Shown piece after piece: positions 32,801-43,133 of a DNA stretch of 64,000 bases; the stretch's first letter is position 1; the number at the start of each line of letters is the position of its first letter. Location of the stretch: positions 157,279-221,278 of the forward strand of contig BQMJ01000038.1 of assembly GCA_025991245.1 (NCBI GenBank), read 5' to 3'. This stretch comes from Galdieria partita. Its lineage: Eukaryota; Rhodophyta; Bangiophyceae; Galdieriales; Galdieriaceae. The translations under genes and the position numbers were made by a program. The notes under the pieces are model-generated. The model saw only the letters and a program-made list of their open reading frames with translations, searched no databases and was not told the origin of the DNA.

Positions 32801-35246
32801 TGTTGCATGTAGTGGAATAGGGACAATGGACAATTCTGCAACCAAAATGTTATGTATTCATATAAGACATTTCAATCCTTTGTCATTTTCTCAACCTGAT
32901 TGGGAAGTTCCTGTTTCAGTTCAGGTAACGTTGTATATAAAATTTGTTATATATATCTGATAGATTACTTTTCTAGTCTGCTGCAAGTTTAGGTTTAGGT
33001 CTTTTATATCAAGGAACTTGTCATCGTTTCATGGTCGAAGGTTTATATTCAGAAATGACTCGAAAGTTGGAACCCGATATTCCTTTGGAGCAAAGACAAG
33101 GCTTTTGTTTGGCAGTTGGTTTGGGTTTGGGTTTGATTTGTTTAGGAATGGGTCCTAAGAGTAGTGCATTACAAGACTTGCATTTGGAAGAGAAACTGTA
33201 TTCGTGTATTTATGGAAGAAATATGAAAGCACAACAAACCATTTCAGATACTCATCCCAATGTTATTTTAGAAAGTAATCCTAATAGAGATGTGATTACT
33301 CCGGCAGCTCTCATGGCATTATGTTTCATGTAAGGAATGTTATTGTTGCTTTAGTTTTATATATTCTTTATTTTCATAGGTATTTACAGACCAATGATTG
33401 GCGTGTTGCTAAAATGCTTACTATTCCAGAAACTCTTTATGAGTTGGAAAGTATTCGACCTGACCATTTGTATTTGTTTATATTATCACGACAGTTAATT
33501 CTTTGGGACTATATTTATGCCACTCCTTCATATTTGATCGATTTATTACCGAGTCTTTGTAAGAATTTCTTATCCATAGGGGAACAAGAGATATCTTTGG
33601 ATGCATTATTAGAACGATTATCTCGACAGTTGAATGGAGACAATCCTATGACGGATATAGTTGTAGGAACTATAATGATTCTTTTGGCTTGCGGAGTAAG
33701 CATTGGCTTACGATATGCTGGAACATTCGACTGTCAAGCTTATAATCTACTCAAGCATTTATTCCTTGGCTTGGAAAAGATTGTGCCAAGGAGTATTTCC
33801 ATATATTTAGGTTTGTTGCCATTATCCATGTCTTTGATTATGGCAGGAAGTGGTCATTTGGAACTATTCAGAATACTGCGTCGTTTGCACAAAGGGATTC
33901 GTCACAAATCCGATACAAGTAATGCTTCTAGATATGCTCATTATATGATGAATAGTATGTCTATTGGCTTTTTATTTCTTGGAGGTGGTAGTTGTAGTTT
34001 TCAAAGGAGTCCTTTTGCGATTGCTTCTTTGTTATGTGCTCTTTATCCTATCTTTCCTGCATCTCCTAGCGACAATCAGTATCATCTACAAGCATTTCGA
34101 CATTTTTATGTTTTGGCTACTGACAATCGTTTATTGGAAACTCGTGATATTCGAACCAATAAGCCTTGTTTTGTTCCCATAGAAATAACTTTGAAAGAAA
34201 CTAAAGATTACTATGCGAGTACTTGTCGGTTGATGTCACCTTGTTTATTACCTGATTGGACAAGTGTTGAAATGATTCAAGTAAAAGGACCGAGATATTT
34301 ACCGAGAGCATATGTGGTGGATGAATGCTGGACAAGAGATGGAAGAACAAGGAATTTCAAGGCAATTCCGTTGATGAAAGTAGAATATGGACGTAGAGTT
34401 ATCTTTGTGAGACGCAAAATGGGTCAACTTGACTATTCTGTGGATCCAAAAGGCACTCGAGGATTGTTATCTCGAGTCATTTCTTTCAAAGGACGAATGT
34501 TAAGTTCTTGGCCATTGTTGCATTCTTCTTTACCTATCGAAAGTCATCAGGACGAGATTGCAATGGATTCTCTTATGGAATATCCATCTTTATTTGGTTT
34601 CTTTCAATATTTTTGTGAATCAACAAAACCTTCCATTTATGATGCTATTCTATATGAGATTTTGGCACAAGATAAGCCTGAAGCATTACAACTCTATTTA
34701 CAATTGATGAATATTTGCAATCCTATGGAGAAATGGTCGTTGCATTCTTTATCTATGAAACATTTGAGTATTTTATCTCAATATTTTCATTATCGTAGTT
34801 ATCTCAACCGATCTATGATGGATCATGAAGATATGCCTATTATTGAACCAGCTTTTGTACAAATGTGTTTTCATCATATGAAGAATGAACTAGAAAGCAA
34901 TCATCACCTCGACTGGTCTCTCCTTCAATCGGCCATCATCAGACCACAAAGCTATTCTCACGAGACAAGTGAGATGATGAAAGACAATCAAAGCTTATGG
35001 AAGCAAAAATGGCTTTGGATGTATTTACAGCTCATGCAAGTGCCGAGTATTCCAGTCACGAGACAATTGTATCAACAATTTCGACAAGAATTGTCCACTT
35101 TGGATAGACAATCTTCCTCCTCTCGAATGATAAAATGGTGGTTACTCTCTCAACAACTTTTTTCTAGTCGATATCAACAAAGTATTCCTCTTCTTTGTCA
35201 AATATGGACAGATTGGTTGGATAGAAATCATGTATTTTCTAGTTAA
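29843..35246 (+). CDS. APC1: Anaphase-promoting complex subunit 1 (APC1)
   Basis: Largest scaffold subunit of the APC/C ubiquitin ligase that triggers anaphase. Four exons (29843-32409, 32462-32924, 32977-33329, 33380-35246), introns 50-52 nt, 1,749 aa (animal APC1 about 1,940). The N-terminal half is a beta-propeller-like region with low conservation. Exons 2 and 3 and the start of exon 4 carry the APC1 proteasome/cyclosome repeats: AGVLFGLGLTGHLPVLQTTDWYSYL, VGLILGVACSGIGTMD, GFCLAVGLGLGLICLGMG, MSIGFLFLGGGSCSF. Start is the first ATG (29843). Two of the introns split codons (Cys, Met). The stop is 8 bp from that of the convergent cyclophilin gene. Confidence 0.92.
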
Positions 35247-35254
35247 AGCATATC

Positions 35255-36742
35255 TCAAGGTTCCCATTTATCCATTCCATTCAATATTCGAGTGTGAGTA
35301 ATTGTATCGTTGGGTGAAATTTGTAAAAGATATTCCAATCCTTCCACAATATAACCAAAAGTAGCTACGTTGCCATTGAGAACATTTCCTCCTTTGTTCC
35401 TTGCTTGTTCTGATCTGGGATCCAATGTAAATATAAAGAAACTAGAATTGGCATCGTTCTCATCTTCAGAAGAATGTACCATAGCCAATGCTCCAAAGGC
35501 AGTCATAGGTAAAACGGGTTGTAAATCAGCTAAATCTGCAGTTTCTAAAGTCTTTCCCCAAATAGGATAAGGATCTCCATCGACCAACACTTCCATAGGA
35601 ATATGACGAGGCTTTTTAGTATTAGAGTCGATCAATAATTGTTTGGGTTGAACGAACAAATAGAAACCTGACTCCTTATGCACTATAGTTGCATTTTGAT
35701 ATATGTTATTCAATAAAGCTTGAATGAAATTTCCACTCGTCAAAGGTGCACTATATCCATCCAATATGGCTACTAAATGAATGCTATTTCCTATTGGACT
35801 GCCATTCTTATCTCTAAATAGAGAAGAAGAATCGACTGTTGGATGATTGGCTTTCGTAACTGTCATTTCCACAGTTGCTCTTCCTTTCAGTCGAGGTAAG
35901 GAATCATATTTATGCGGTATTGGATACGGAAATCCTTGAACCATCCATTCTTCCAATTGTGCTATTTTATCCAAAGTTGATTCAGTCTGCTGAGCAATTT
36001 CATTTTTCATATCTTTGAGTGCTTTTTTACTATTTTTAGTAACTTTTATCTTCTCTTGAATGCTTTCAAGCAATTGATCGACATCTCCCAAAGCAACAGC
36101 AGCTTCATCTCTATGTTCCTTTCTAGTATCCAACAATATTTCAACTTCTCCTCTATGCAAGATGGGTTTTGCTTTCTGTATATCCTTCCAAGCCAATGAA
36201 ATACCTGACTTTCCAGGTGAGTGCAAATCGATAAGCAGTTGTTCCAGAGTTGATTGTAAACCTCTTATCGGCTCATCGATAGGAATAGGAAGTGCATAAC
36301 GTAATATGGCCTTTCCATGGGTTACAATATATCTCCTAAGAAGTGTATTATCTGAAATCACGCTGGCTTGTACTTGCCAAGAATTCTTGTCTATTCCTAT
36401 CCCAGGCATAGTATTGCTTAGGATGAAGCTAAATAACAATAAAGTCAAGTGAACGATACAACCCGATTTGGAGTTGTCTGTTGAGCAGCAACTCTTAAGC
36501 CAAAACTGACTACGGTAGAGCACTCTTTTGGGTCTTTTATCTACACAGTTTCCAACTTGACTCCAAAGAATGATTGGATTATCCATAAACTTGCACTTTG
36601 AACAGCTGGATGATGATGGATTGCAAGAAGTTTTCTCAAGTCTTGGTATCTTTGGTTGGTATGAAAGGAACAAGAGTGAACATGGACAACCCATTGTCAT
36701 TAGATGCAATTTTATCACAATCATGCAATTCTTTATTCTCAT
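35255..36742 (-). CDS. CYP38: Thylakoid-lumen cyclophilin CYP38/TLP40-like
   Basis: Single exon, 495 aa. The N-terminal ~130 residues contain a basic/Ser-rich part and a hydrophobic stretch (LTLLLFSFILSNTMPGIGI), fitting a bipartite thylakoid-lumen targeting peptide. A helical region with a long acidic/basic bundle (DQLLESIQEKIKVTKNSKKALKD) and a C-terminal cyclophilin-like beta barrel (about 295-495: VEMTVTKAN, GYSAPLTSGNFIQALLNN, VLPMTAFGALAM, VATFGYIVEGLEYL) follow, as in CYP38, which helps assemble photosystem II. The active-site residues of isomerases are largely missing, as in the family. The first ATG (36742) is 6 bp after the stop of the upstream NFU gene; Met at 36700 or 36694 could serve instead. 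Confidence 0.85.
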   Translation of the reverse strand: MRIKNCMIVIKLHLMTMGCPCSLLFLSYQPKIPRLEKTSCNPSSSSCSKCKFMDNPIILWSQVGNCVDKRPKRVLYRSQFWLKSCCSTDNSKSGCIVHLTLLLFSFILSNTMPGIGIDKNSWQVQASVISDNTLLRRYIVTHGKAILRYALPIPIDEPIRGLQSTLEQLLIDLHSPGKSGISLAWKDIQKAKPILHRGEVEILLDTRKEHRDEAAVALGDVDQLLESIQEKIKVTKNSKKALKDMKNEIAQQTESTLDKIAQLEEWMVQGFPYPIPHKYDSLPRLKGRATVEMTVTKANHPTVDSSSLFRDKNGSPIGNSIHLVAILDGYSAPLTSGNFIQALLNNIYQNATIVHKESGFYLFVQPKQLLIDSNTKKPRHIPMEVLVDGDPYPIWGKTLETADLADLQPVLPMTAFGALAMVHSSEDENDANSSFFIFTLDPRSEQARNKGGNVLNGNVATFGYIVEGLEYLLQISPNDTITHTRILNGMDKWEP

Positions 36743-36748
36743 ACAACT

Positions 36749-37654
36749 TCAACTTCTCAATACTCCGGAGTCTCGCAATCTTTGCTCCAAACTTTGCAAT
36801 TGTTCTCTACTTACTTGTTCCATCTTTTGTCGTTCTTCACTGACAACTTCTCTCACACCTTTGACTTCAGGAATATAATGCATAAGCATATTCTCTACTC
36901 CACTTTTCAACGTCACTACACTCGAACTGCAAGTCGTACATGAACCTTGCAATTCCAAATCTACAATACCAGTATCCGGATGATATCCTCTATACAATAT
37001 ATTTCCTCCATCCTCTGCAACAGCAGGTTTGATTCTCGTTTCCAACAATTCCTTTATCATAGCAACTACTTCATCATCTTCCGGCTTTATACTAGTATCT
37101 GACTCTGGTAAGTTCTCCAATAAAACTGGTTCTTCACTGGCATAAAATTCCAATATAGCTTCAAATATCTCAGGCCTCAATACCGACCAACTAACGTCTT
37201 CCCTTTTGGTTACCGTAACAAAATCAGGGCCTAAGAATACTGAAGATATGCCTTCAATCCGAAACAGTCTTTTTGCTAACGGAGATATTTGAGCAGTCTG
37301 TGCATTCGGAAAGTCTACACTTGCTTCATTGGGAACAACTTCTCTTCCTGGTAAAAACTTGACAGAATCTGGATTAGGTGTTGGCTGACTTTGTAAGAAT
37401 AACCCACGTTTGAATAGTAACCATAATTGTTGTTGTGGAACGAGTCGTCTATCAGGGAAACCATAATGGAGTTTGTATAGAGAATGCATTGAACCAGTCA
37501 AAGAAGAATGGGTATATATGGTATGTTTTGGATAATGAAAGAAACGAAATAGTGTCCAAGGTTTCTCATGAGCTAATTTTCCTATTCCACTACCCAAGAC
37601 ACAAGTTGCAAGTGACTGCAAACGGGTTTGCACACCTGAAAAGAGCAAACGCAT
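36749..37654 (-). CDS. NFU1: NFU1-type iron-sulfur cluster scaffold (mitochondrial)
   Basis: Carries [4Fe-4S] clusters to mitochondrial enzymes. Single exon, 301 aa, with the ATG at 37654. An Arg/Ser/His-rich presequence (about 80 aa) is followed by the Nfu_N domain (FLQSQPTPNPDSVKFLPG, LFRIEGISSVFLGPDFVTVTK). The NifU C-terminal domain follows (RIKPAVAEDGGNI) with the cluster-ligating CxxC in ELQGSCTTCSSSVVTLK near residue 240. The Nfu_N domain makes this the mitochondrial NFU type rather than the plastid type. Its stop is 6 bp from the start of the next minus-strand gene. Confidence 0.93.
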   Translation of the reverse strand: MRLLFSGVQTRLQSLATCVLGSGIGKLAHEKPWTLFRFFHYPKHTIYTHSSLTGSMHSLYKLHYGFPDRRLVPQQQLWLLFKRGLFLQSQPTPNPDSVKFLPGREVVPNEASVDFPNAQTAQISPLAKRLFRIEGISSVFLGPDFVTVTKREDVSWSVLRPEIFEAILEFYASEEPVLLENLPESDTSIKPEDDEVVAMIKELLETRIKPAVAEDGGNILYRGYHPDTGIVDLELQGSCTTCSSSVVTLKSGVENMLMHYIPEVKGVREVVSEERQKMEQVSREQLQSLEQRLRDSGVLRS

Positions 37655-37780
37655 GTTCACTTTGTGCAATCCAAAATGAATTTTGTTGTGGAAAATCGGA
37701 TGATTGTTGTTCGTTGTAGTTCCTGTTAGCTATTCGAGTTGTGCAAAAGGAAATTTCTCCACGAAACAAAGTTAGAAAAG

Positions 37781-39544
37781 ATGGCGAATCTTTCATCCGA
37801 TAACACTCAAACTTTGCTAGTAAAAGTTACTTTTCTCAATGGAGAGCACACCAAGTTGACCGTTACTATTACCACTTGTTATGAAACCAAAAATGTTGCC
37901 AATAAGATATTTCGATTGAAACTTTTTGACGAAAATGATCCCTTTTTGTTCTACGAGTGTTGTTGGGATGAAGATAGCTTTCTTACCCTCAAACACCAAC
38001 AAAATTTGTTGGTAGACTTTCCAGGTTTTGCGAGCAAGTTTCATGAATTGTTGTCCAACTGTCGAGAGGATAAGGAAAGATTTCAAGCCACGTTATCTAT
38101 GAAAGACAAAGAATGGGCTACTTTTGTAATCGAAGAAAATACTCGATTCCGAACTCTGACTTATTTATCTGTCGATTTAAAGATTGCTAATCAAGAAACG
38201 ATACAAAAGTAAGAAAGATAAGCGTTCTTATCAACTTGTGTTTAAACTATATATAATTGAATCTAGTCACTTTAAATTATCTTTGAGCAGACTATACAGA
38301 ACTATAGAGAATATGCAGTCACAAGTTGCTAATTTGGAAACTCAATTGGGACAAGAAAAGAGTAAAAATGAACAACTCTCCATTCAACTACGTCAAGTCG
38401 AATCAGATAATGGTAACTGATTGAAATCATTCAATGACGGCATTTCTCACTCGATATGTTTTTGTAATAGAGCGTCAACGTGAAGAATGGAAACGAGAAA
38501 AGGAGCAACAATTGAGCCAACTGAGAGAAGAGAAAGAAGCTGAAAAGGAGAAATTATTGAAAGAGTTGCAAGTACAGAAAAACAAAGATATTCAATTGTA
38601 TGAAGAGGAAACTCTTGTTTGGAAGCAAAAAGCTGAACAATGGAATACCCAAGTTACTCAATTACGAGACTTGTTAGAGCAAACTCAAAAAGATTTAAAG
38701 GAAGTGCGTTCAAAGAGAGATGAACTGGAGTTGGAGTATAATCAGCTAACAGTCGAAATGAAAACCATCAAACAAGAGAAAGAGCATTATTTAGCAGACT
38801 TGGAACAAAAAAATAGTCACTTGGAAGAGTTGGAAAGGAGAAATCGAGAGTTGTCTCATCAAATAGAAGAATGGCAAACTCAATCAGAATTTCATTCTCG
38901 TGAATGGGAAAAGGTAATGAAATCTCAACATACAAAACAGAGTATATTCAATTTTCTCTAAGGAAAAAGAAGAAAAAGAAAATTTGAAGACTCAATTGGA
39001 AAATTATCGCACAAGTCGTAGTCGTTTGGAAGAGAAACTCAAACATTCCATTGCAGAGATCAACAAAGGCAATGATATTATTGAAAAACTTCAAGAAGAG
39101 TTGAAGAACACGAGACAAAAGGCTAAAATGAAGACAACCATTGCCAACCAACAAGAACAACTGTTACAAGAGAAACAACGTAAAATAGAACAACTCATGC
39201 AAGATATTCAAGTTTTGAATCAAAAGCTTTCAAACAAAGAACGCGAATTGGAGCATTTGAGTCAATCTTTACGGGATTCTCAAGCGAAATTGGAAGAGAA
39301 CCAGAAAGTATTGGAAAGTAATCAGCAATTGATCAATTGGCTCAATAAGGAATTGAATGAAATGCAATTGACTAGTCATATTATTTCGAAGCCTTGGAAA
39401 TCTTCATTTGCTACACAACCTTTAGGAGCTGCTGCTGATAAGAAAGATAATTCTATTTCGAGTGCTTTAGAGAAGAACTTGTGGGATAGCAATGCTTCGT
39501 CTGCTGCAAGAACCAATAGAAGAGAAACACTAGTGGATAAATAA
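37781..39544 (+). CDS. SAS6: Centriole cartwheel protein SAS-6
   Basis: SAS-6 builds the ninefold cartwheel of centrioles. Exons 37781-38208, 38291-38412, 38471-38913 and 38963-39544 (introns 82, 58 and 49 nt) give 524 aa. The N-terminal ~140 residues match the SAS-6 head: KIFRLKLFDENDPFLFYECC, LKHQQNLLVDFPGFASKFHELL and FVIEENTRFRTLTYLSVDL. A ~320-residue coiled coil follows. Near its end the family-specific motifs IIEKLQEELKN, KMKTTIANQQEQLLQEK and LINWLNKELNEMQL appear, closely like vertebrate SAS-6 (KLITWLNKELNE). Head plus tail motifs separate it from the related XRCC4, XLF and CCDC61 proteins. All exons are intact. Confidence 0.92.
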
Positions 39545-40956
39545 GAATTGGAATTTATACAAGCAAAACAGTCATAATAAGTTGCTTTTGTATAGTTGTT
39601 TCCCTAAAAATAATTTTTGAGTCATCAGTAATCATATCGTTTCATGTTTTGCTTTTGTGTTTTTCAGCTTCTTTCAGGTCGATCTCTCTCGTAAGACTGT
39701 TGCAAAAACAACTTGAATTGTTAAGCAATTTGGACAAGAGGGAGACATCCTTCACTATGCTGGGATTAGTTTCATCTACGAACTTGCTTCCATTTACAAT
39801 GAATTGAAGTTGATTTTCTCTGTTGTGTTTATAAGCCGTTGATGTATGAAGAATCTTCCAATCTGCTGGTTGAAATCATTTCATTTTTTGCATATAAAAA
39901 ATGACGTTAAATACAAACTTACACAATTTTCACCGTTCCATTGAATATTTGTATGCTTCTCCAAAATCTGTTAAGGCTATAGACTTTATAACATTTCAGT
40001 ATTCAGTATTCCCTTTATGATCATCTGCAACAACTATTTGAACAAGTTTGTTACACACACTTTGCTGCTTATCATCGCCATTGTTCCTATCCTATTACAT
40101 ATTCTCCATTTTCAACAATAAAGACAATGATCCAAGATTGAACACTTTCAAATGAAATCATGAAACTTTCTTCCTTATTCTCTCTCAGACTCATTCGTTC
40201 TTTGCAATGAGAATGACTTTTTCCATTCTTTGGGATTTATCTTCGCTGTGAGTCTCATTCACATTTCCACATTGCCATTTATCCAACTAGAAAAGTTTAT
40301 CGAATAATTTGATTGTCAAAATGAGTACGTTGGATTCTTATTTGCTAAGAATCAATGCAACTGTTGAAACTAAGAGTATGACTCTTCAACTTGTATATCA
40401 ACAAGAATCCTTTTTAGATCTTTCTTGTATCTATGGATAACAAAGTGAAGCATGCAAGTATCGAGTCTACTGACAAAGTTCTCACTCCAACTTTCTTAGA
40501 AAGAAATATTTGGCAGCATATTTGGCTACCTCAGTCATTCTCCTTTTCAAAGTGTTGTACAAATCTCAAGTTTTTTTTATCATTCGTGACGTTCAGTAGA
40601 CTCTTGTTCTTTGAAATTGAATTTTATCAAAACTGAGATTTCACTTTTTAAATTGGATAAAAATAACCACAAAACTATTTATCTTACAATAGAATCCAGT
40701 CTTCTTTCTCAAAGAACTCATGTATCCTATCAAATATGAAGGGAATTGCATGCCTTGCTATTGTATCATTTTGAATAAGGAAAAGACTTCGGAGTAGATA
40801 AATTCATTGTACTTGTGTTCAATGAACGAAGCCTCGTAACATCACAATATATTCTTCAAACATTCTTTCAAGATTTTTACGAGACTTGCGATTGAAAAAG
40901 GTTTGCAAAGATGTAGTTGTACTACAACTTGACAATGAGGATGTATTATAACATTC
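39545..40956. other. Gene-poor spacer, start of subtelomere
   Basis: About 1.4 kb after SAS-6 with only short, chance-like open frames. No family similarity, repeat or RNA gene is seen. It marks the change from packed genes to sparse sequence. Confidence 0.5.
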
Positions 40957-41333
40957 TTATTGCATATTCAATGGCTCTATCTCAGAGTTGATAGAACTGC
41001 AAACAATATTATTATTGTTGGCTTCATAATAAAATCCACTATTCAATATCCCATTCTGATTATCACTAAATTGTCTGGAAACTTCTTCAGTATACTTGTC
41101 GCTTACAATCAACTGAATGGCTATCAAACCATTCTGCACCAACTCGAGCTTGTGACGCCACTGGATGTAAATTTTGGCAACTTGTGCCTTTTTCATTCAA
41201 TTTTCAACACCAGAACTTGAAAACACTTCAATGCAATAGCTATCAAATATACTCTCTTCTTGGTGGTTTCAGTCTCCATAAGTGTTTGCTCTGAAGAAGA
41301 TTCATCTTGAATAGCAAGGACAGAATTGTCTTT
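40957..41333 (-). CDS. Candidate 3' exons of an unrecognised gene
   Basis: Not recognised. Two minus-strand exons join well in phase 0: 41253-41333 (after an AG acceptor) and 40957-41187 ending in TAA, with a 65-nt GTATAT...AG intron. They read QDESSSEQTLMETETTKKR and then AQVAKIYIQWRHKLELVQNG and on to an Asn-rich end. The basic-amphipathic AKIYIQWRHKLELVQ could be an IQ-like helix. Further upstream open stretches on the same strand (near 41,380-41,520, reading KVDPILKYVSAFASTVIGIN, and 41,668-41,850) look protein-like, but I could not splice them in frame. This may be a decayed gene. Confidence 0.35.
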
Positions 41334-41965
41334 CTATCTGTTACTCGAATAAGAAAATCAGGCCTGTCGAATGAAACCAAATATTCCATCTTTTGATAAA
41401 GACTTTTCGAAAAATAGTTTCAAAGTGTGAAAAGTTTCATCGCTACAAGTATTGATTCCAATCACTGTCGAAGCAAATGCTGAAACATACTTGAGAATAG
41501 GATCCACCTTGAAGCTGCTAACGGTTTACTAGATTCTATTGATACTCTTCTATAAGAATATGTCTACATATACTCAATTCTCCTAGTTTGGAACAGAAAC
41601 ACCATCGAACATAAAGAGTAAATATAGTCGCACATTTGAAACTGCCACTTGTCGACGAAAACGAAATTCAAATAAAACGAATAGGAGTGAATTTTCGATA
41701 GTAACTTTTGATGTCCTTCAAAACAGTCTTTCTACAGACCAACTTGAACAATGTTTCTTCAGCTTGGCTAGGAATTGTTTGTACGTCTTTGTCTTGTTCA
41801 TTGCTCGAGCTGTTCAGATAACAGAAGCCAAAATGTTTCGCAATGTCCAAAACATTATTTAGAATGACTCAAAAGTATCAAACGGAGTATCTCTCATTGG
41901 AATACAAAATTCTAAAATAATGACAAAAAGCATAGAAGAAACAGAAATCCTTGATTCTGTTATCA

Positions 41966-41999
<34 letters not shown>

Positions 42000-43133
42000 A
42001 CTGCCAGATAACGACTTGGAATCATTTTCTCCATTTTCCTTTCTTATTTCATCCTCTGAAAGATTACAAAAACTATTCCAACTTTCACATCTATCAATCA
42101 ATAATATACTAACGAACACAATTGCATCCACTTGTTTGAAGAACCAATGGTGTCCTTTACAATGACTAGGAAAAGTACTTTTAAAACTGACTAGTTATTG
42201 TGCTCCATATTTGGTATCAAAGACTTTACAGTTTCTTCAGAAAAAGACCCCAAACGAAGAACATTGAATATTATTCGAGAAAGGCGTAGCATCTTCTTGT
42301 CTACTAGTTGTCGAGTCCGACCTCCCTGCAGAAATAAAAAGTACAAAAGACACAGCTAAAAAGTTCACTAAAACTCCTAAAAAGGAACAATAAACATTAA
42401 ACATTCTAATGACTTTGTCAGGCTTTATCCAATCTCGAAACATCGAAAACTTTCTCAGTTTTAATGTTCCAAATTTCGTCAATAAACAAATACAAATAAC
42501 GTTTCTTTAGGACATTTAATATATTTGAAGCCATTCTTCTGGACAATCAAAGTAAAAACTTGAGGAAATCAGGGTCAATTGGAAATCTACCAAGTGCTTC
42601 ATTGCCCATCCATTCTAAAAGTGTAGTCTGAAAGCGAATCCCGCGAGGAACTTGGAGAGAATTGAACACTATATATAAAGTCTCGTTTAGTAGAGCATCT
42701 AGACAAACTTTACTATTTTCTCTCCTATTCCAATCTCAGACAGGCCAACTCATTTTCAAAAGTTGCAAACGTTTGGAGGTGTTGACCAATCGTGCCTTCC
42801 ACTTCCACGCATTCGGAATGCGTAAGGCAAAGTTGGTTATTCCACACTGGAGAAACCTTTGATGTCCCAAACACAAGATGCGTAAAAAGCAATCAGATCC
42901 TACAACTTGCGGACTTTCAGTTGACAAGGGAATATTTGATCCTTCTAGTATGAATGCCGTTCAATCTTTCAATATTGCTATCCATGCCCAAACACAGAAA
43001 ATGTTTTGTGACGATTCTCCTCCATAAAAGACAATCTAATGTTCTATTTGAGTCTATTCTGAATACTTTTTGTGCTAACAAACGAAAGCAATCCAATGAG
43101 CACTATTCGCTGCTAATTTTATTTTGGGCGACG
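41334..43133. other. Gene-poor spacer with protein-like fragments
   Basis: Holds short minus-strand open stretches (41,668-41,850; 42,237-42,455 with one hydrophobic segment NVYCSFLGVLVNFLAVSFVLFI). These might be exons of the candidate gene just downstream or pseudogene remnants. No joined frame could be built. Confidence 0.4.
41969..41997. repeat. GA dinucleotide microsatellite
   Basis: A 29-bp run of about 14 perfect GA units, the only long dinucleotide repeat in the window. Confidence 0.95.

Noticed and set aside
41920-42165. 81-aa plus-strand open frame containing an Arg-Glu repeat
   Set aside because: The repeat is the translation of the GA microsatellite; the rest has no family features.
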